Shown: positions 23,423-34,261, counted from the stretch's first letter. The stretch: 64,000 bases of DNA from Branchinecta lynchi (GCA_023053575.1 JAKZAP010000008.1:3862715-3926714), one strand, 5' to 3'. Notes: a model not told the origin generated them from the letters alone. Numbers and translations are program-made.

Positions 23423-24802
23423 CTAACGTCGGCTGGCGGGATCGGGTGGTATGTTTGGAGCCGCTTGATCTCTATGGGAGACCGGTGGAAGACTGTTCGT
23501 GTCTAAGCCACTATATAGTATATGATGGGGAGTCCCTTCAATTTTTGTTATATATCTGGCAAGCAGATGGTCTCGGCGGGCTGAAATGGTTTCAATTCCT
23601 GTTTCCTCTCTGAGGAACTGAGTTTTGGTTGATCTTCGAAGCCCAAATGCAATCCTAAGGGCCGTATTCTGGACTGTTTCAAGCTGGTTCAGGGTCGTCT
23701 TGGAGCAGGATCCATAGATTATCAATCCATAATCTATTTGTGGCCTGATGTACTGCTTATAGAAAGTAAGAAGGATCTTGTCAGAGAAACCGAAGGGTGT
23801 AGCCGCCAGCCTCATCATGAGGCGAATTTTACGGAGGCACCGAGTCGTTAGGTCCTTGACGTGGGGATGGAAGGTTTGTTTTCTGTCCAGTGTTATACCC
23901 AGGTACTTTGTTTATGATGCCTCAGGCAGAGGGAGGCCGTTCAGAATGATGGAGCAGGGAGTGGATGATCTTCTTCTATGTAATTGTACTACAAGGGATT
24001 TGGATGGGGCGAGCGGTAGTTCTGATCTTGCTGAGAATTCTTCTAGTTTTGCCATTGCTGACTGGAGTTTTTGTTCAGCCTCCGAGTGAGTTGATCCTAC
24101 TACCCAGGATCCCAAGTCGTCTGCGAACTCTCCATGCTCATGCGGTAGGTTCAGGTCCCACAAGAAGAGGGCAAACAGCAGGCAGCTGAGGACAGCCCCC
24201 TGTGGTAGACCAATTTCTGTTTTCCTGGGTGTTGATAATATTCCATTGACCTTTACAGCTATTTGTCTATTACTTAAGAAGCTATCTAGGAACGACGCCA
24301 CCTGGATCGGGAATCCCATTGAGATCAGTTTTGCAATTAATCTGTGCTTGCGGACATTATCGTACGCGCCCTCGAAATCCAGGAAAGCTGCTATGAGAAT
24401 GAGTCCTCTTTCAAAGCATTGTTTGATTTCTGTAACTAGGTGGAAAATAGTGTCCATAGCACAGTGTGACTTCCTGAAGCCGGCTTGTGTCTTTGGTATC
24501 AAGTTGTTGGACCCGCAGAACCACTGCAGCCGGTTGTAGACCATCCTTTCCATGATTTTGCTGATTGCTGGGAGTATTGATATTGGGCGGAAGGACGATG
24601 GGCTGTCCTTCTGTTTCCCTTTTTTAAGAACTGGCACTACTACCGATATTTTCCAAGACTTTGGAAAAGTAGATTCTTTCCAGCATGTGTTAACTGTATG
24701 TAGGAGCGCTTGTTTGAAGGGGGGGCGGGAGGTGCAGTAGCCACGATGGGTGTATTTCGTCGAATCCAGGGGCAGCAGATGGATTTGATTCCTCAATGGC
24801 AC
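23423..24802 (-). pseudogene. LINE ORF2, reverse transcriptase part
   Basis: This segment spans frames 23912-24802 and 23423-23818. RT motifs run in order: SFRPISILPAISKIMERMV, QAGFRKSHCAMDTI, AAFLDFEGAYDNV, GLPQGAVLSCLLFALF and the catalytic box EFADDLG. The thumb region FYKQYIRPQIDYGLIIYGSC is in the second frame. The copy is broken between endonuclease and RT in a run of C at about 24715-24725 and again near 23850-23900. Confidence 0.88.
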
Positions 24803-26204
24803 GAATTAATTCGATCATGGTGAACTGATCAGTCAGGGATTCCCTACCTCGAAGTTGGGGTGGGGGAGAGTGGGAAGGTTGAGGTTGGATAGCGATGGGG
24901 GCTACTATGCCGCTGCCATCGCGATCACATACCTCATTAAGTTTGTTGCTGAAAAAGTCGGCAAGGAATTCTGCCTTCTCCTCGTTGGTTTCTAGGTGTT
25001 TCTGACCGAAAGTCAGGAGGTTCTTCAGGGGGTCTGGTTCAGAACCCTTGCCACTCATCCTGTTCAGGAACTGGTGCATTGTTGTCTCAGGCGTTTCTCT
25101 TGACAGGTTACTTGCAAATTCATCCCAGGACTGTCGTTGTGCGGAGCGCGTACTTCTCTTCATTTGGGCTTCTGTCTTCTGTTTCGCGATGAAAGTCTCT
25201 ACAGATGGAGATCTGTTAAAGGCCTTGGTTGCTGCCTTTTTACACGTCCAGGCTAGTTGGCAGGCGCTGTTCCACCAGGGTTTTGGCGGCCTTTTCTTGT
25301 TCTTTCGCAATGGGAAGTTGCTCTTTGTTTTCGGAATAGTGTTGGCTGCTGCTTGTAGGAGGGTGGTAGTAAGTAGTACAGCTAGCTTGTCAGGGGTAGA
25401 CTTTGTTAGGATTGGAGAGTAATCGTACCCTTCTAAGTGTGCTGCAAATTTTGGCCAATCAGCTTTCTTGTTGATGAAGTGGGGAGGGGGTTCTTCGATG
25501 GAGGGGAGGCCACCAATCGAGGTTTTGATGGCAAAATGATCAGTCAGTAGGGGATCTATTTTGGAGACCTGAATTTGATTCAGCAGTGTGGTCGACACTA
25601 TCTGTAGATCTATCGTAGAGAAGTTGTTCGATCGGGCGTTGTAATACGTGTTCAGTCTTGCTGGTGTCGCTAGGGATACCCCGGGGAAGTCCAGCAAAAT
25701 CTTCTCAATCATCTTGCCAGCTTTATTTTTCTTTTCACATCCCCACATGGGGCTATGGGCGTTCATGTCTCCAGCAACTATAACACGCTCTCGGCATATT
25801 TTAGGAGCAATTGATAGAAAGAAATCATCTGCTTCATTAATTCCGTTTGGGTTATAGAACGATATAACTGTTAGTGGGCCTGACGATTGCCATAGTTTAA
25901 CCCCAACAGCGTCGACCTCGTCTTTAAATTCAGGAAACGTTATTCCACATTTCTTGATTTCCTTTCTTATAAGGATGGCAACACCGCCCCCTTTTCTTCC
26001 AGACGATCGGTCCTTCCTGAAGACATCAAATCCTGGGATTGATATTTTAACCAGTTCATTCAGGTTAGTTTCCTGCAGGCATGCTACATCAATATTATTG
26101 GACAGCAGGTGTTCCTGCAGGAGTATTATTTTTTCATTTGACAGAGATCTGACATTCCACTGAACTATTGTTGTTTTGGGGGTTGAGCCATGCTGTCTAT
26201 GCAT
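24690..26204 (-). CDS. LINE ORF2, apurinic-type endonuclease part
   Basis: A 504-residue open frame from ATG at 26202-26204. Endonuclease motifs are IVQWNVRSL, CLQETNL (catalytic Glu), GGGVAILI, VIVAGDMNAHSPMWG (Asp and Asn), a Thr/Ser-Thr-Asp stretch SNNFSTIDLQI and the closing LLTDHFAI (Asp-His). The start overlaps the ORF1 stop in ATGCATAG, a reinitiation-type overlap. The frame runs into a frameshift before the RT. It is not a host gene. Confidence 0.88.
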   Translation of the reverse strand: MHRQHGSTPKTTIVQWNVRSLSNEKIILLQEHLLSNNIDVACLQETNLNELVKISIPGFDVFRKDRSSGRKGGGVAILIRKEIKKCGITFPEFKDEVDAVGVKLWQSSGPLTVISFYNPNGINEADDFFLSIAPKICRERVIVAGDMNAHSPMWGCEKKNKAGKMIEKILLDFPGVSLATPARLNTYYNARSNNFSTIDLQIVSTTLLNQIQVSKIDPLLTDHFAIKTSIGGLPSIEEPPPHFINKKADWPKFAAHLEGYDYSPILTKSTPDKLAVLLTTTLLQAAANTIPKTKSNFPLRKNKKRPPKPWWNSACQLAWTCKKAATKAFNRSPSVETFIAKQKTEAQMKRSTRSAQRQSWDEFASNLSRETPETTMHQFLNRMSGKGSEPDPLKNLLTFGQKHLETNEEKAEFLADFFSNKLNEVCDRDGSGIVAPIAIQPQPSHSPPPQLRGRESLTDQFTMIELIRAIEESNPSAAPGFDEIHPSWLLHLPPPLQTSAPTYS

Positions 26205-26979
26205 GTTGGTTGGTTAGGTATTTGAGAGCTTGATGTTTATTTAGGATTTTGACCAGCTCCAGCTCTGCCTCGTCGATGATATTTGGCCCAAAGTATTTTT
26301 CGGCTACGTCTCTCATTATGACAGCCTTAACTGCTTGCGGCATTTTTGCCTGAGAGATGAAAGTAGTTGTGAGAGTGTACATCACTAGGTTGCTGATCGA
26401 TCTGTGGTCTTGGAGGATTGCTTTGTATGTTGGTTTTGGCTGGTCTTTCTTGTCAGGTGGTCGGGATGTTGGACCGGGGAATGCATGTATCCCTGGGAGG
26501 GTTTTCGGGCGAGAAGGGGATCCTGGAGTTGATGGATTCCCAGGCGTGGAGACTGTGCTTGGGGGGGCTGGAAATAGTTTTGAAAGCCGAACAGAAACAG
26601 ATGGGGTTGGGGTTGCTCAAGAGGTGCTAGCTATGCTGGGAGCCCAGCTGCTAGAGGGGCATGCTTGGGGGGCTTGGTTTTTGCTTGGGGCAGGTTGTCT
26701 CTTCGGTCTTGTTTGGAGAGCCGCCAAAGAAATGGGGATATTGAGCCTCTCAGCCCTGCGGAGGATCTCTACCCTTTCTCTGTATTTTGGGCACTCTTTT
26801 CTGTTAAGTGATAGGTGGAGCCCACCACAGTTGGCGCATTTTGCTTGGGACTGGCAAGCTTCCTCAAGGTGGTCTGTTGAGAGACATTTCTTGCAGCTGG
26901 ATGTGGGGGTAGAACAGTGTTTAGCTGTGTGACCAAACTTGAGGCATGTTTTACATTGTATATGTAAAACATTGTATAT
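26197..26979 (-). pseudogene. LINE ORF1 fragment with three CCHC knuckles
   Basis: The upstream frame has CKTCLKFGHTAKHC, CKKCLSTDHLEEAC and CANCGGLHLSLNRKEC, the three zinc knuckles of I-type ORF1 proteins. The downstream part ends ...KYLTNQHA at 26197. A frameshift or stop separates the two parts near 26390-26620. The N-terminus is missing at 26979. Confidence 0.8.
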
Positions 26980-27590
26980 ATCTTTCACAAGGAATCGGTA
27001 CGACCGTCTCAGGGAATCTACCGGAGTTCGTGCGAAATCTTTCACAAGGAATCTACCGGAACTTGACTCCGGTAGTCTACCGGAATTCACCCCATGAAAT
27101 CTACCAGAATTCGGCTCAGGGAACCTACCGGATTTTGCTTATGGAATCTACCAGAATTTGTGCAAAATCTTTCACGAGGAATCTACTGGAACTCTTCTCA
27201 GGGAATCTACCGGAATTTACCCCTCGGAGTCTACGTAATTCGGCTCAGGGAATCTACCCGAATTCGTGCGAAATCTTTCACAAGGAATCTAACGGAACTT
27301 GTCTCAGGGAATCTACCGGAATTCACCCCACGAAATCTACCAGAATTCGGCTCAGGGAACCTACCGAATTTTGCATATGGAATCTACGCTAAATCTTCAC
27401 AAGGAATCTACCGAATTTGTCTCAGGGAATCTACCAGAATTTACCCCACGGAATCTACCAGAATTTGGCTCAAGGAATCTATAGGAATTTCGCCGGAATT
27501 TGTGCGACATCTTTTGCAAGCAATCTACCGGAACTTCTCTCGGGGAATCTACCTGAGCTTACCCCACAGAATCTACCGGAATTCGGCTAA
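26980..27590 (+). repeat. Degenerate tandem array, right part
   Basis: Continues the array of 21955-22350, with about 20 more recognisable GGAATCTACCGGAAT or related units. EcoRI-like GAATTC recurs in many of them. Confidence 0.85.
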
Positions 27591-28069
27591 ATCTAAATCC
27601 AAAAAGCGTCGACAGCTTTCTCAACTCCTTTCCGGTGATACGGGTGAAATGCCTCATGTCTTTAAATAGAACTGAAACTTGATTCTGTTCCATTATTTTC
27701 CTTCTCGAAAACAAGCGCCATCACGATTCCGCCTTTTTTCGATTTTCAAATACAGTACCCGACCTCGAATATATATCACCTCGAACTTGACCTGAAAATA
27801 CTACAAGCAAACTTGTGTACTTACCCTAGGTCATTCAGGGTGTCTATCTTGACAGTTAAGACCTTGTTAGGACTGCAATGATCTTTCCTCTTAACCTTTT
27901 TAGGCCAAGTTCGAGGTTGTAAAATTCGGAGTTTGAGTTCAAAAACGAATTAGCTTTGTTTCGACATGATGGAGAAAGTTGCTGTGAGAGCCTCGAAATT
28001 AACAAAAAGTTTGAAGACACAGTCGAGGTCTCTCGTTAACTGAAAGACGTCTTACCACTAGTATGAAAA

Positions 28070-28288
28070 GCGTTCAAGCTGGCCAAGACACTCCCTATTA
28101 CCTCAAAAGGGGAACGAATTTTTAGCAAGATGAAGCTGTTTAAGACCACCTTGCGTTAAACAATAGCTGACCAGTGTCTTGAAAGTCCGCTACTAAGAGC
28201 ATGTGAGACAGATCTAGTTGATGAGTGTGAAATAGGTTGTGTTGTGGACAAACGGAAAATGGTTAAAACGCGACGAGTAAATCTGTAG
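28070..28288 (+). pseudogene. hAT transposase C-terminal dimerisation region, decayed
   Basis: One frame reads AFKLAKTLPITSKGERIFSK and then MKLFKTTLR. It resembles the conserved hAT C-terminal block (A..I..T.P.T.A..ERSFSKLK..K..LR), followed by ESPLLRACETDLVDE. There is one internal stop at 28157-28159 and a natural-looking stop at 28286-28288. It supports the hAT assignment of the enclosing element and is probably not functional. Confidence 0.75.
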
Positions 28289-29033
28289 GGTGTGTTGAAT
28301 GTCAGATTTTTGTTTTGTTTTAAGTATTAACGAGCCTTTTTTTACAATACATAATCGAAGTCGGAACAAAACAGTATTGTAGAGTCTCTACAGAGATTAT
28401 CGCTACGGAGAATTTCCGGTAAAACCTCAAAAAATTCCAGTAAAATTCTGAAGCTGCACCCCCCTCATCAGGAAGGTGTCGGGACGCCCCTGGATGCACA
28501 GCATTTGGCATAGGGTATAAAAAGGTAGGGCTTATAGTAGACCGGATTAATTTATTTTGTCTTCTGTTTATTTCTGAAGTTATGTTGATTTAGTTCTTCA
28601 ACACATGCAAAACTGTTTAGATGTGAATGGTATGAGTAAAAGATTGAATTTGAGTCTGCGGCCCAGGCTTATTGTTTTGGGCTAATAACCAGTCTACCAC
28701 AAACCCATATTATTTTGATACCCAAACCCATTAAAACATCTGATGATGTGAGTAACTTTCAGAAACCAACCAGCCGCCTTTATAGTGGAGTAGGTCAGGG
28801 TTAGGATATCTGCAGGTATCCTACTAGCCTACTGAGCATTTTGGATGCTTTCCAAAATCAGCGATTTGTTGAAGACTGCTCACACATGTGCATTAATGCT
28901 TGTTATTTGAATTTCGTAGTATTTGTTGGTTTCATTTTGATTTAGGGTCCTTAAAAGAAGGGTACCTCTACTATATTGTCCTTTTGTCTTTCAAGGAACC
29001 ACAGCCGTGATAAATACAGCAGTAAAGTACAAT

Positions 29034-29318
29034 ATGGATCGACGTTGTGATAATGATGGTTCTGCTGAGTTAATACAAGGAAATAATGACAATAAAGAAC
29101 CTATCAACAAGCCTCTTGAACAGTTGAAGGAATGTGAGGCCAGTACGCTAAGCAATGAGGAGCATGATGGCTGTCAGTCTATTTCTCAAAATGGGGATGA
29201 TGTCCTTGAAGAAAAAGATTTAAGGTCCCAAGTTGTCCCTGAAATTCAAGAGGAAAGTCAAGATGAAATGATTGAGCTTGAAAATGTGGAAAAAATATTG
29301 ACTCAAGATGAGAAAAAG
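29034..29318 (+). CDS. TTC1: TTC1, exon 1 (acidic N-terminal region)
   Basis: TTC1 is a small TPR adaptor protein; vertebrate TTC1 has been linked to chaperones and G-alpha/Ras (family knowledge). This 95-codon exon starts ATG GAT CGA CGT and ends at donor GAAAAAG|GTAGGC in phase 0. It is acidic and low in complexity, like the vertebrate N-terminus. Its end MIELENVEKILTQDEKK matches human YLIELEKNMSDEEKQ. A CTTTCAAG acceptor-like site at about 28994 suggests that the exon is preceded by a 5' UTR intron. The joined CDS (29034-29318, 30545-30724, 30963-31200, 39285-39427) is 846 bp, 281 residues; human TTC1 has 292. Confidence 0.9.
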
Positions 29319-29599
29319 GTAGGCAACTTGGCACAGGGTAGCTTGGTATGATTGAACTGAAGCCCTATTGCTGTGGTTGTTAGGAAGAGCTTGCAGTTGG
29401 TACAGCTGGAAATACATCGTCGCTACTTTCATAAGGTTGGCCTAAAAATATGATGTTTCTTATTAAATTAACTCCTTTTCGTGATATCTGCAACCTTTTC
29501 TTTCCAATGAAGTATCAGCCTGCAGTTCGGTTCGTGCATTCAATTCCTTCGTGTTGCTCTTACAGTGTGAGTGTCCAACCCCAACCAACCCAACCCCAA

Positions 29600-29970
29600 C
29601 CTAAGCCAAGACCCCAACCTAGGCACATCCTTACCCCTCCCCACATTCCAGACCGCATAAAGCCACAAAGAATGACAGCACAACCAGTTCCCAAGATCCA
29701 ACCCATTCGGGTAATTCATGCCCGGAACGAAAGAAGTTTTGTCCCCTTCTTTGTGAGTTTTTCAACGCGAAATTTTGAATTCTTCTCCTCTTTTTCATGT
29801 TAAATATTGAAGTGTAGCGCTTTAATTTGTTGCAGTCCTTGTTCTTATGTAATTATTGAATATTTGACTATTAAAAGCGCAATTGTAAATAGTTATGTTT
29901 GATTGAGAACAAATATTCGTTTTTTTGTTAATACCGCAAGGACTGTTTTTCGAATAATAAAGATTGATTT
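29600..29970 (+). mobile_element. LINE 3' end fragment in TTC1 intron 1
   Basis: The frame has HIPDRIKPQRMTAQPVPKIQ and ARNERSFVPFF, the same C-terminal end as in the minus-strand fragment at 53514-53893. The 3' UTR and AATAATAAAGATTGAT end (about 29953-29970) follow. The upstream CCAACC-rich stretch (29575-29620) is a local simple repeat. It is 5' truncated and inactive. Confidence 0.8.
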
Positions 29971-30103
29971 ATTGACCCCTTTGTTGACCATCTGATGGAA
30001 CTTTGGGGATGCCAGGTTCATTAAAATCCTTCCATGGGGATACTAAACTATCAGAGAATAATAACCAGCTTCAGGTCCGAGTTTTTTTTTAACAAGTTCA
30101 TCC

Positions 30104-30415
30104 TTACAATATTTGTAATGCCTCCTTTTGTTTGTAGCCTTTTTCTGTTCTTGCTTGAAATGATTTGCTGTGTAGGAGACGAAATGCGACATTGAAGTCT
30201 TGGCTGGTATTGCTGGTGAACCACACCAGAGGGTAGATTGATATCCCACAGAAGCTGAAGACTGGATTAGCGTTAGTGCGTCCAGGCCTAAAGATGTCAG
30301 CTGCCGTAAGGATTATTGGTTTCTGCTGTGCTATCGGTTCGGTGCAGCCCTTCATCATCGTCGTCATCGTATTTATTCCTGAATTTGCTACAACATGATT
30401 ACCTAGGACTGTCAA
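30104..30415 (-). other. Unidentified open frame in TTC1 intron 1
   Basis: A 103-codon minus-strand frame contains ADIFRPGRTNANPVFSFCGI. It has protein-like composition but matches nothing I recognise. It may be a transposon relic. No start or splice site supports it as a host exon. Confidence 0.25.
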
Positions 30416-30544
30416 CGTAAATCAAATATAGTTGATGTATATAATTCATTTTAAAATGTGCAAATATCGCCAAATGTGTGTTGTAATTGTTTAGTCATGA
30501 CTGTTAGAGTCATCCAGAACAACAGTTTGATGTTTCGATTTCAG

Positions 30545-30724
30545 GCCCGACTGACTGAAGCACTGGAGTTGAAAGGTTTGGGTAATGACAGTTTCAAGAA
30601 GGAGGAATACATTGAGTCATCGAACAAGTACACACAAGCAATCAGAATCTGTCCAGTCTCATTTAAGTCTGAAAGAGCTGTTCTATACGCCAACCGAGCT
30701 GCTGCCAAGCTGAAGCTCCACAAA
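30545..30724 (+). CDS. TTC1: TTC1, exon 2 (TPR 1 and start of TPR 2)
   Basis: Sixty codons, phase 0 to phase 0, acceptor GATTTCAG|GCC and donor CACAAA|GTATGT. It holds GNDSFKKEEYIESSNKYTQA and RAVLYANRAAAKLKLHK. These match human GNEQFKKGDYIEAESSYSRA and RSILFSNRAAARMKQDK. The Gly-Asn and Asn-Arg-Ala-Ala TPR signature residues are intact. Confidence 0.95.
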
Positions 30725-30962
30725 GTATGTTAGTTTTTTGTTTACTTATTAGCCCATAGTATTGACATAATTTAATATGCCATCACTGCAAGACTTCTTG
30801 AAGTCTGGAATTCCAGGAAGAGGACATCATGCTTGCCATCCACTCAGTATCCTGAGATGTAATCAAGGTACCTGTCCTTGGAGTTCTTTCTTGATGTTTC
30901 ATCCGGAGCAGGGACTTTGGTTGCTTTGATTGCCATGGTCGATAAGAGACTTTTTTTTACAG

Positions 30963-31200
30963 TCCTTCACCGATTCAGCTATCGCTGATTGTACAACTGC
31001 CGTTGAACTCCAGCCGTCATATCTTAAGGCAAGGCTTAGAAGAGCCAGTGCTTATTTGTCGTCAGATAAGTTGGATGAGGCCCAAAAGGATATCCAGTTT
31101 ATTCTGCAGATTGAGCCGCTGAACGGAGAAGCAGTTTCCATGTACAAAGACGTTCAGGAAAAGATGGCTGAAAGAGACAAGAAGCTCCAAGAAATGTTTG
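30963..31200 (+). CDS. TTC1: TTC1, exon 3 (TPR 2-3)
   Basis: Seventy-nine codons plus one base, acceptor TTTTTACAG|TCC. It contains AIADCTTAVELQPSYLKARL, corresponding to human AINDCSKAIQLNPSYIRAIL, then RRASAYLSSDKLDEAQKDIQ. The 3' boundary uses a GC donor, ATGTTTG|GCAAGT: the nearest GT (31205) breaks the reading frame into exon 4, whereas the GC site keeps MFG-QLKQLGN aligned with human LGKLKDLGN. Confidence 0.93.
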
Positions 31201-31263
31201 GCAAGTAGATTATACTTCTTTTTCCATTTGCCCATGTCGCATCATTTAGCATTTTCATGGCAC

Positions 31264-32744
31264 TTCAAGTGTCCACATACCGATCATTTTTCGGTTGGTC
31301 TGTCGATGAACCCGACCGAACTAACATGCAGTCACTTCCCCGATCCGACCACCGAGGGGGGAGTGGAGGTAGAGGGAATCCCGAATCCTGAGGTATGTGT
31401 AACTTTGGAACGGGTAATCGAATCTTAATGAAACTTGATATTTCGAAAGACTTGCGTGTCCCATTTAAAGTCAGGACCGGATCCGATGAATGTGTGTGGG
31501 GGAGGGGGGTCAGTGGGGGGAACCAGAAATCTTGTGACATGCTTAGAGTGAAGCGATTGGGATGAAACTTGGTGCAAAGAACAAGTACAAGCCCTCTAGA
31601 TATGTCAGTGAAAGAAACGGACCGGATTCGGGCACGGTGGGGGGAGTTGGAGGAGGGGGGGGTCCGGAATTCCGGTCATCGCCAGTTAAGGTACATCCGG
31701 CTGTTCTAGGACGATGAAACTTGGCTTGAACATTAGAGATCGGATCTTAATGAAACCTGATATTTATAAGGACCTCATGTCTCAAATATCCCATTTCAAG
31801 TCCTGGCCAGATCCGATGAATAGGAGGCGGGGGAGGTGGATGGGAGAATCGATCTTATGACACGCTTAGAGTGGAGCGACCGGGATGAAACTTGGTGGTA
31901 AGAACAAGCACAAGCGTTATTTAGATCAGTGACAACCGTAGCAGATTCGGGCACTGTGAGGGGAGTTGGAGTGGAGGGGTTGAGAATTCCGGTGATCGCG
32001 AGTTAAGGTACTTGATCATTTTTACCTCGAGGGTTTTGCTTAGAAATTAATTCCTAGCACCCTTACACTGCGCATCTTAACCGCAAAGTGGAAAAACTTT
32101 TGACCAAAACAATACATTTCATGATGCCCGAGGGCCCATGCTCATTTTTACCTCAAGGGTTTTGCTTATAAGTGAATTCTTTAAAGTACAAACAACACTC
32201 TTGAGCAAAATATACATTTTCGTTATCCCGATGAGCCTATCATCATTTTTGCCTCAAGGGTCTTGATTACAGATAAATTTTTAGCGCCCTTAAGTGCACA
32301 GCATCACAGCCAAGTGCAAAATAAAATACTTTTTACCATAAGATACATTCTCTTGTTTCCAAGGGGCCATAACCTTTCTTATCTGAAGGGTTTATTCAAA
32401 CAATGTTCACGGTGGGCCCTAGCTAGCTTCAGGGATCTACCCAGCCTTCGGATCTCACTAAAACACTTACTTCCCATACTTGAAACCAAATCCCTTTCCT
32501 CCCAAGCCTCCCGACCAAACACTTCCTTTCTTAATTCTTTCAACTCCTCGCAATAACATCAAATGTACCGCATCCTCTCCTTCAATACCACACACAAATG
32601 TTTCAAAGTCAGCTTGGGCTCAAAGAATATTTATCTGAAGGGTTTTGCTTACTTTGATCAGAACAACCACGAATTGGCAAATTCCTGCTTTCATCCTCTG
32701 ACCCAGCCTTGCAAGTACCATATGAGCTTCTAGCTCTTTTTTGT
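31264..32744 (-). repeat. Pearl-like repeat B, copy B3 (inverted)
   Basis: The minus-strand 5' end is at 32744 (AGAGCT...AGCTCATATGG type) and the 3' end at about 31264 (GATCGGTATGTGG with a GACAGACC microsatellite remnant). The 32020-32390 part carries the second internal unit type (TACCTCGAGGGTTTTGCTTA) also found in B2 at 44950-45560. It is interrupted by a retroposed fragment at 32394-32631. Confidence 0.75.
32394..32631 (-). mobile_element. Retroposed LINE 3' fragment with 14-bp target duplication
   Basis: The direct repeat TATCTGAAGGGTTT lies at 32380-32393 and 32632-32645. The insert matches 33108-33296 of the neighbouring LINE-3 nearly base for base (AGCCTTCGGATCTCAC, CCAAATCCCTTTCCTCCC). 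It is therefore a short 5'-truncated copy of the same LINE family. Confidence 0.88.
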
Positions 32745-33165
32745 GTTTCTATTGAAATGGCTCTTCACGCCCCCGTTAAGATGCAATTGGGACCTAGATA
32801 TTGAACATTTAGGTCATTTTGCTTCTATCAGCCGTCGAGCTTCTCCCCTAGTCGGGTCACTTGTTCGTGTTGAAAACTAAATTTCTGGGAAATATCCGGT
32901 TCGCCTTCCCACTCCCCTCAGCAGGGTCGGACATTTAGCACATGTTTGCGTGTATGGCGAGTATACCGCCCAATGAACGAATGAATGACTGAATTTATTC
33001 CCAATAAAGCCCAAGGGCCATGGCGGGAAACATAACACAATAATAAAAAAAAAAATATCATACACTCCGACAACAAACCAAAAAATTCAACTTCTATAGA
33101 AATAGTTCACGGTGGGCCATAGCTAGCTTCAGGACCTACCCAGCCTTCGGATCTCACCAAAACAC

Positions 33166-33621
33166 TTACTTCCCATACTTGAAACCAAATCCCTTTCCTC
33201 CCAAGCCTCCCGACCAAACACTTCCTTTCTTAATTCTTTCAACTCCTCGCAATAACATCAAATGTACCGCATCCTCTCCTTCAATACCACACATTGGACA
33301 AAAATAAGGACCAGTACCTTTCCTATCTCTACCAATATAATTTATCCGCATCACCACCGGAATAGCGTCCGCCCTAAGACTCGCCATCCACTTCAATTCT
33401 GCCCCCCCCCCCCCCAATCCCAACTTAAAATATAATTCTTCTCCCCATGTCTCTTTGGCCATACCATACAACTTCAGAGATTGGTGCTCTGATACACCTC
33501 CATGCCACCTCAGAATCTCTTGATCTCTTAGCCTTTCTTTCACTAACTTAGCTACCTTACCTAGGGGGTAACCTGGTCCCATTCCATCACGCCACAGACC
33601 CCCAAAACCACAATCCTCCAA
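33166..33621 (-). pseudogene. LINE-3 ORF2, C-terminal part
   Basis: A 151-codon frame with CPMCGIEGEDAVHLMLL near its end, a finger-like block typical of the C-terminus of some LINE ORF2 proteins. A poly-G stretch (33402-33415 on the minus strand) expands a Gly run. It lies in line with the RT fragments upstream. Confidence 0.65.
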
Positions 33622-33842
33622 TATTTGTTTAACTTGCTAAGGCCAAGAATCCCTTTTCTTACCTCCAAGTATTTCCAAATTTCAGAACTCTCACTCTTGG
33701 CAAACTCGTCACTTTCCCCAATATCTTATCATAGCTACTAACCTACTATTCCGGAGCGACCCTACACCTAAATCCCCTCTTACTAAACTATTAGTTCTCA
33801 CGCTAACCCCTAATACCCTCTTAAAATATTGTAAGTGTACAC

Positions 33843-34142
33843 CAGGGGCGTCACGACTGGGGGGGGGGGGGCGCCCCTCCCCAATGCTGTCGGCCAATCG
33901 GTAGAAAATAACCGAGTCGGCGTGAAAGCCCGCGATTTTTCGTCAAAACAGTTTGTTCATGAAAACAGTCGGTTTTTCTGAAAATTGGTGGATTTTTCGT
34001 CAAAATAGTCGTAAGTGTCATTTTTGTTGTTGAAAACGGTCGTTTTTTCTGCACCAAAAGTCGTTAAAAATTACCAGCCAGTCGGTAAATGCCTCGCCCC
34101 CCCCCCCCCCCCCAACAACAATTTTGGCTAGTAACGCCTCTG
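33843..34142. repeat. hAT MITE, 300 bp
   Basis: Ends CAGGGGCG at 33843 and CGCCTCTG at 34142, with long G and C runs just inside. The flanking 8-mers GTGTACAC (33835-33842) and CTGTACAC (34143-34150) differ at one base and fit a hAT target duplication. It interrupts LINE-3. Confidence 0.8.
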
Positions 34143-34261
34143 CTGTACACTCTCTAGCTTATCCCCCTTATGGAAGCCCCAAATCTCGGAACCATAATGC
34201 ATAGCAAATACTACTTTAGCTGAGAATAATTGCTTATGCATTTTAATATCCTTAATATCCC

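Larger units (their letters stand above)
22351..26979 (-). mobile_element. I-group LINE with ORF1 zinc knuckles, endonuclease, RT and RNase H
   Basis: This minus-strand element has its 3' end at 22351 with an (AAG)n-type tail and a 5' end at about 26979 cutting ORF1. The short direct repeat ATCTTT at 22345-22350 and 26980-26985 may be its target duplication. The order ORF1 (CCHC), ORF2 (APE endonuclease, RT, RNase H, CCHC-like finger) is that of the I superfamily. Several frameshifts make it inactive. Confidence 0.88.
21886..28492. mobile_element. hAT-type DNA transposon with 8-bp target duplication
   Basis: The ends are CAGGGGCGTCCC (21886) and GGGACGCCCCTG (28492), typical of hAT elements. 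The 8-bp direct repeat GATGCACA flanks them exactly at 21878-21885 and 28493-28500. Inside are a degenerate array of GGAATCTACCGGAATT-type units, an inserted I-type LINE (22351-26979) and a decayed transposase C-terminus (28070-28288). Total length is 6607 bp, or about 2.0 kb without the LINE. Confidence 0.88.

Noticed and set aside
27094..27669. A 191-codon plus-strand frame resembling a repeat protein
   Set aside because: It is produced by the tandem GGAATCTACCGG units; neighbouring phases are open too and no start context is seen.
29007..29033. An earlier start for TTC1 at 29007
   Set aside because: The codon there is GTG; the first ATG in frame is 29034, and a likely acceptor at about 28994 suggests that the bases between are 5' UTR.
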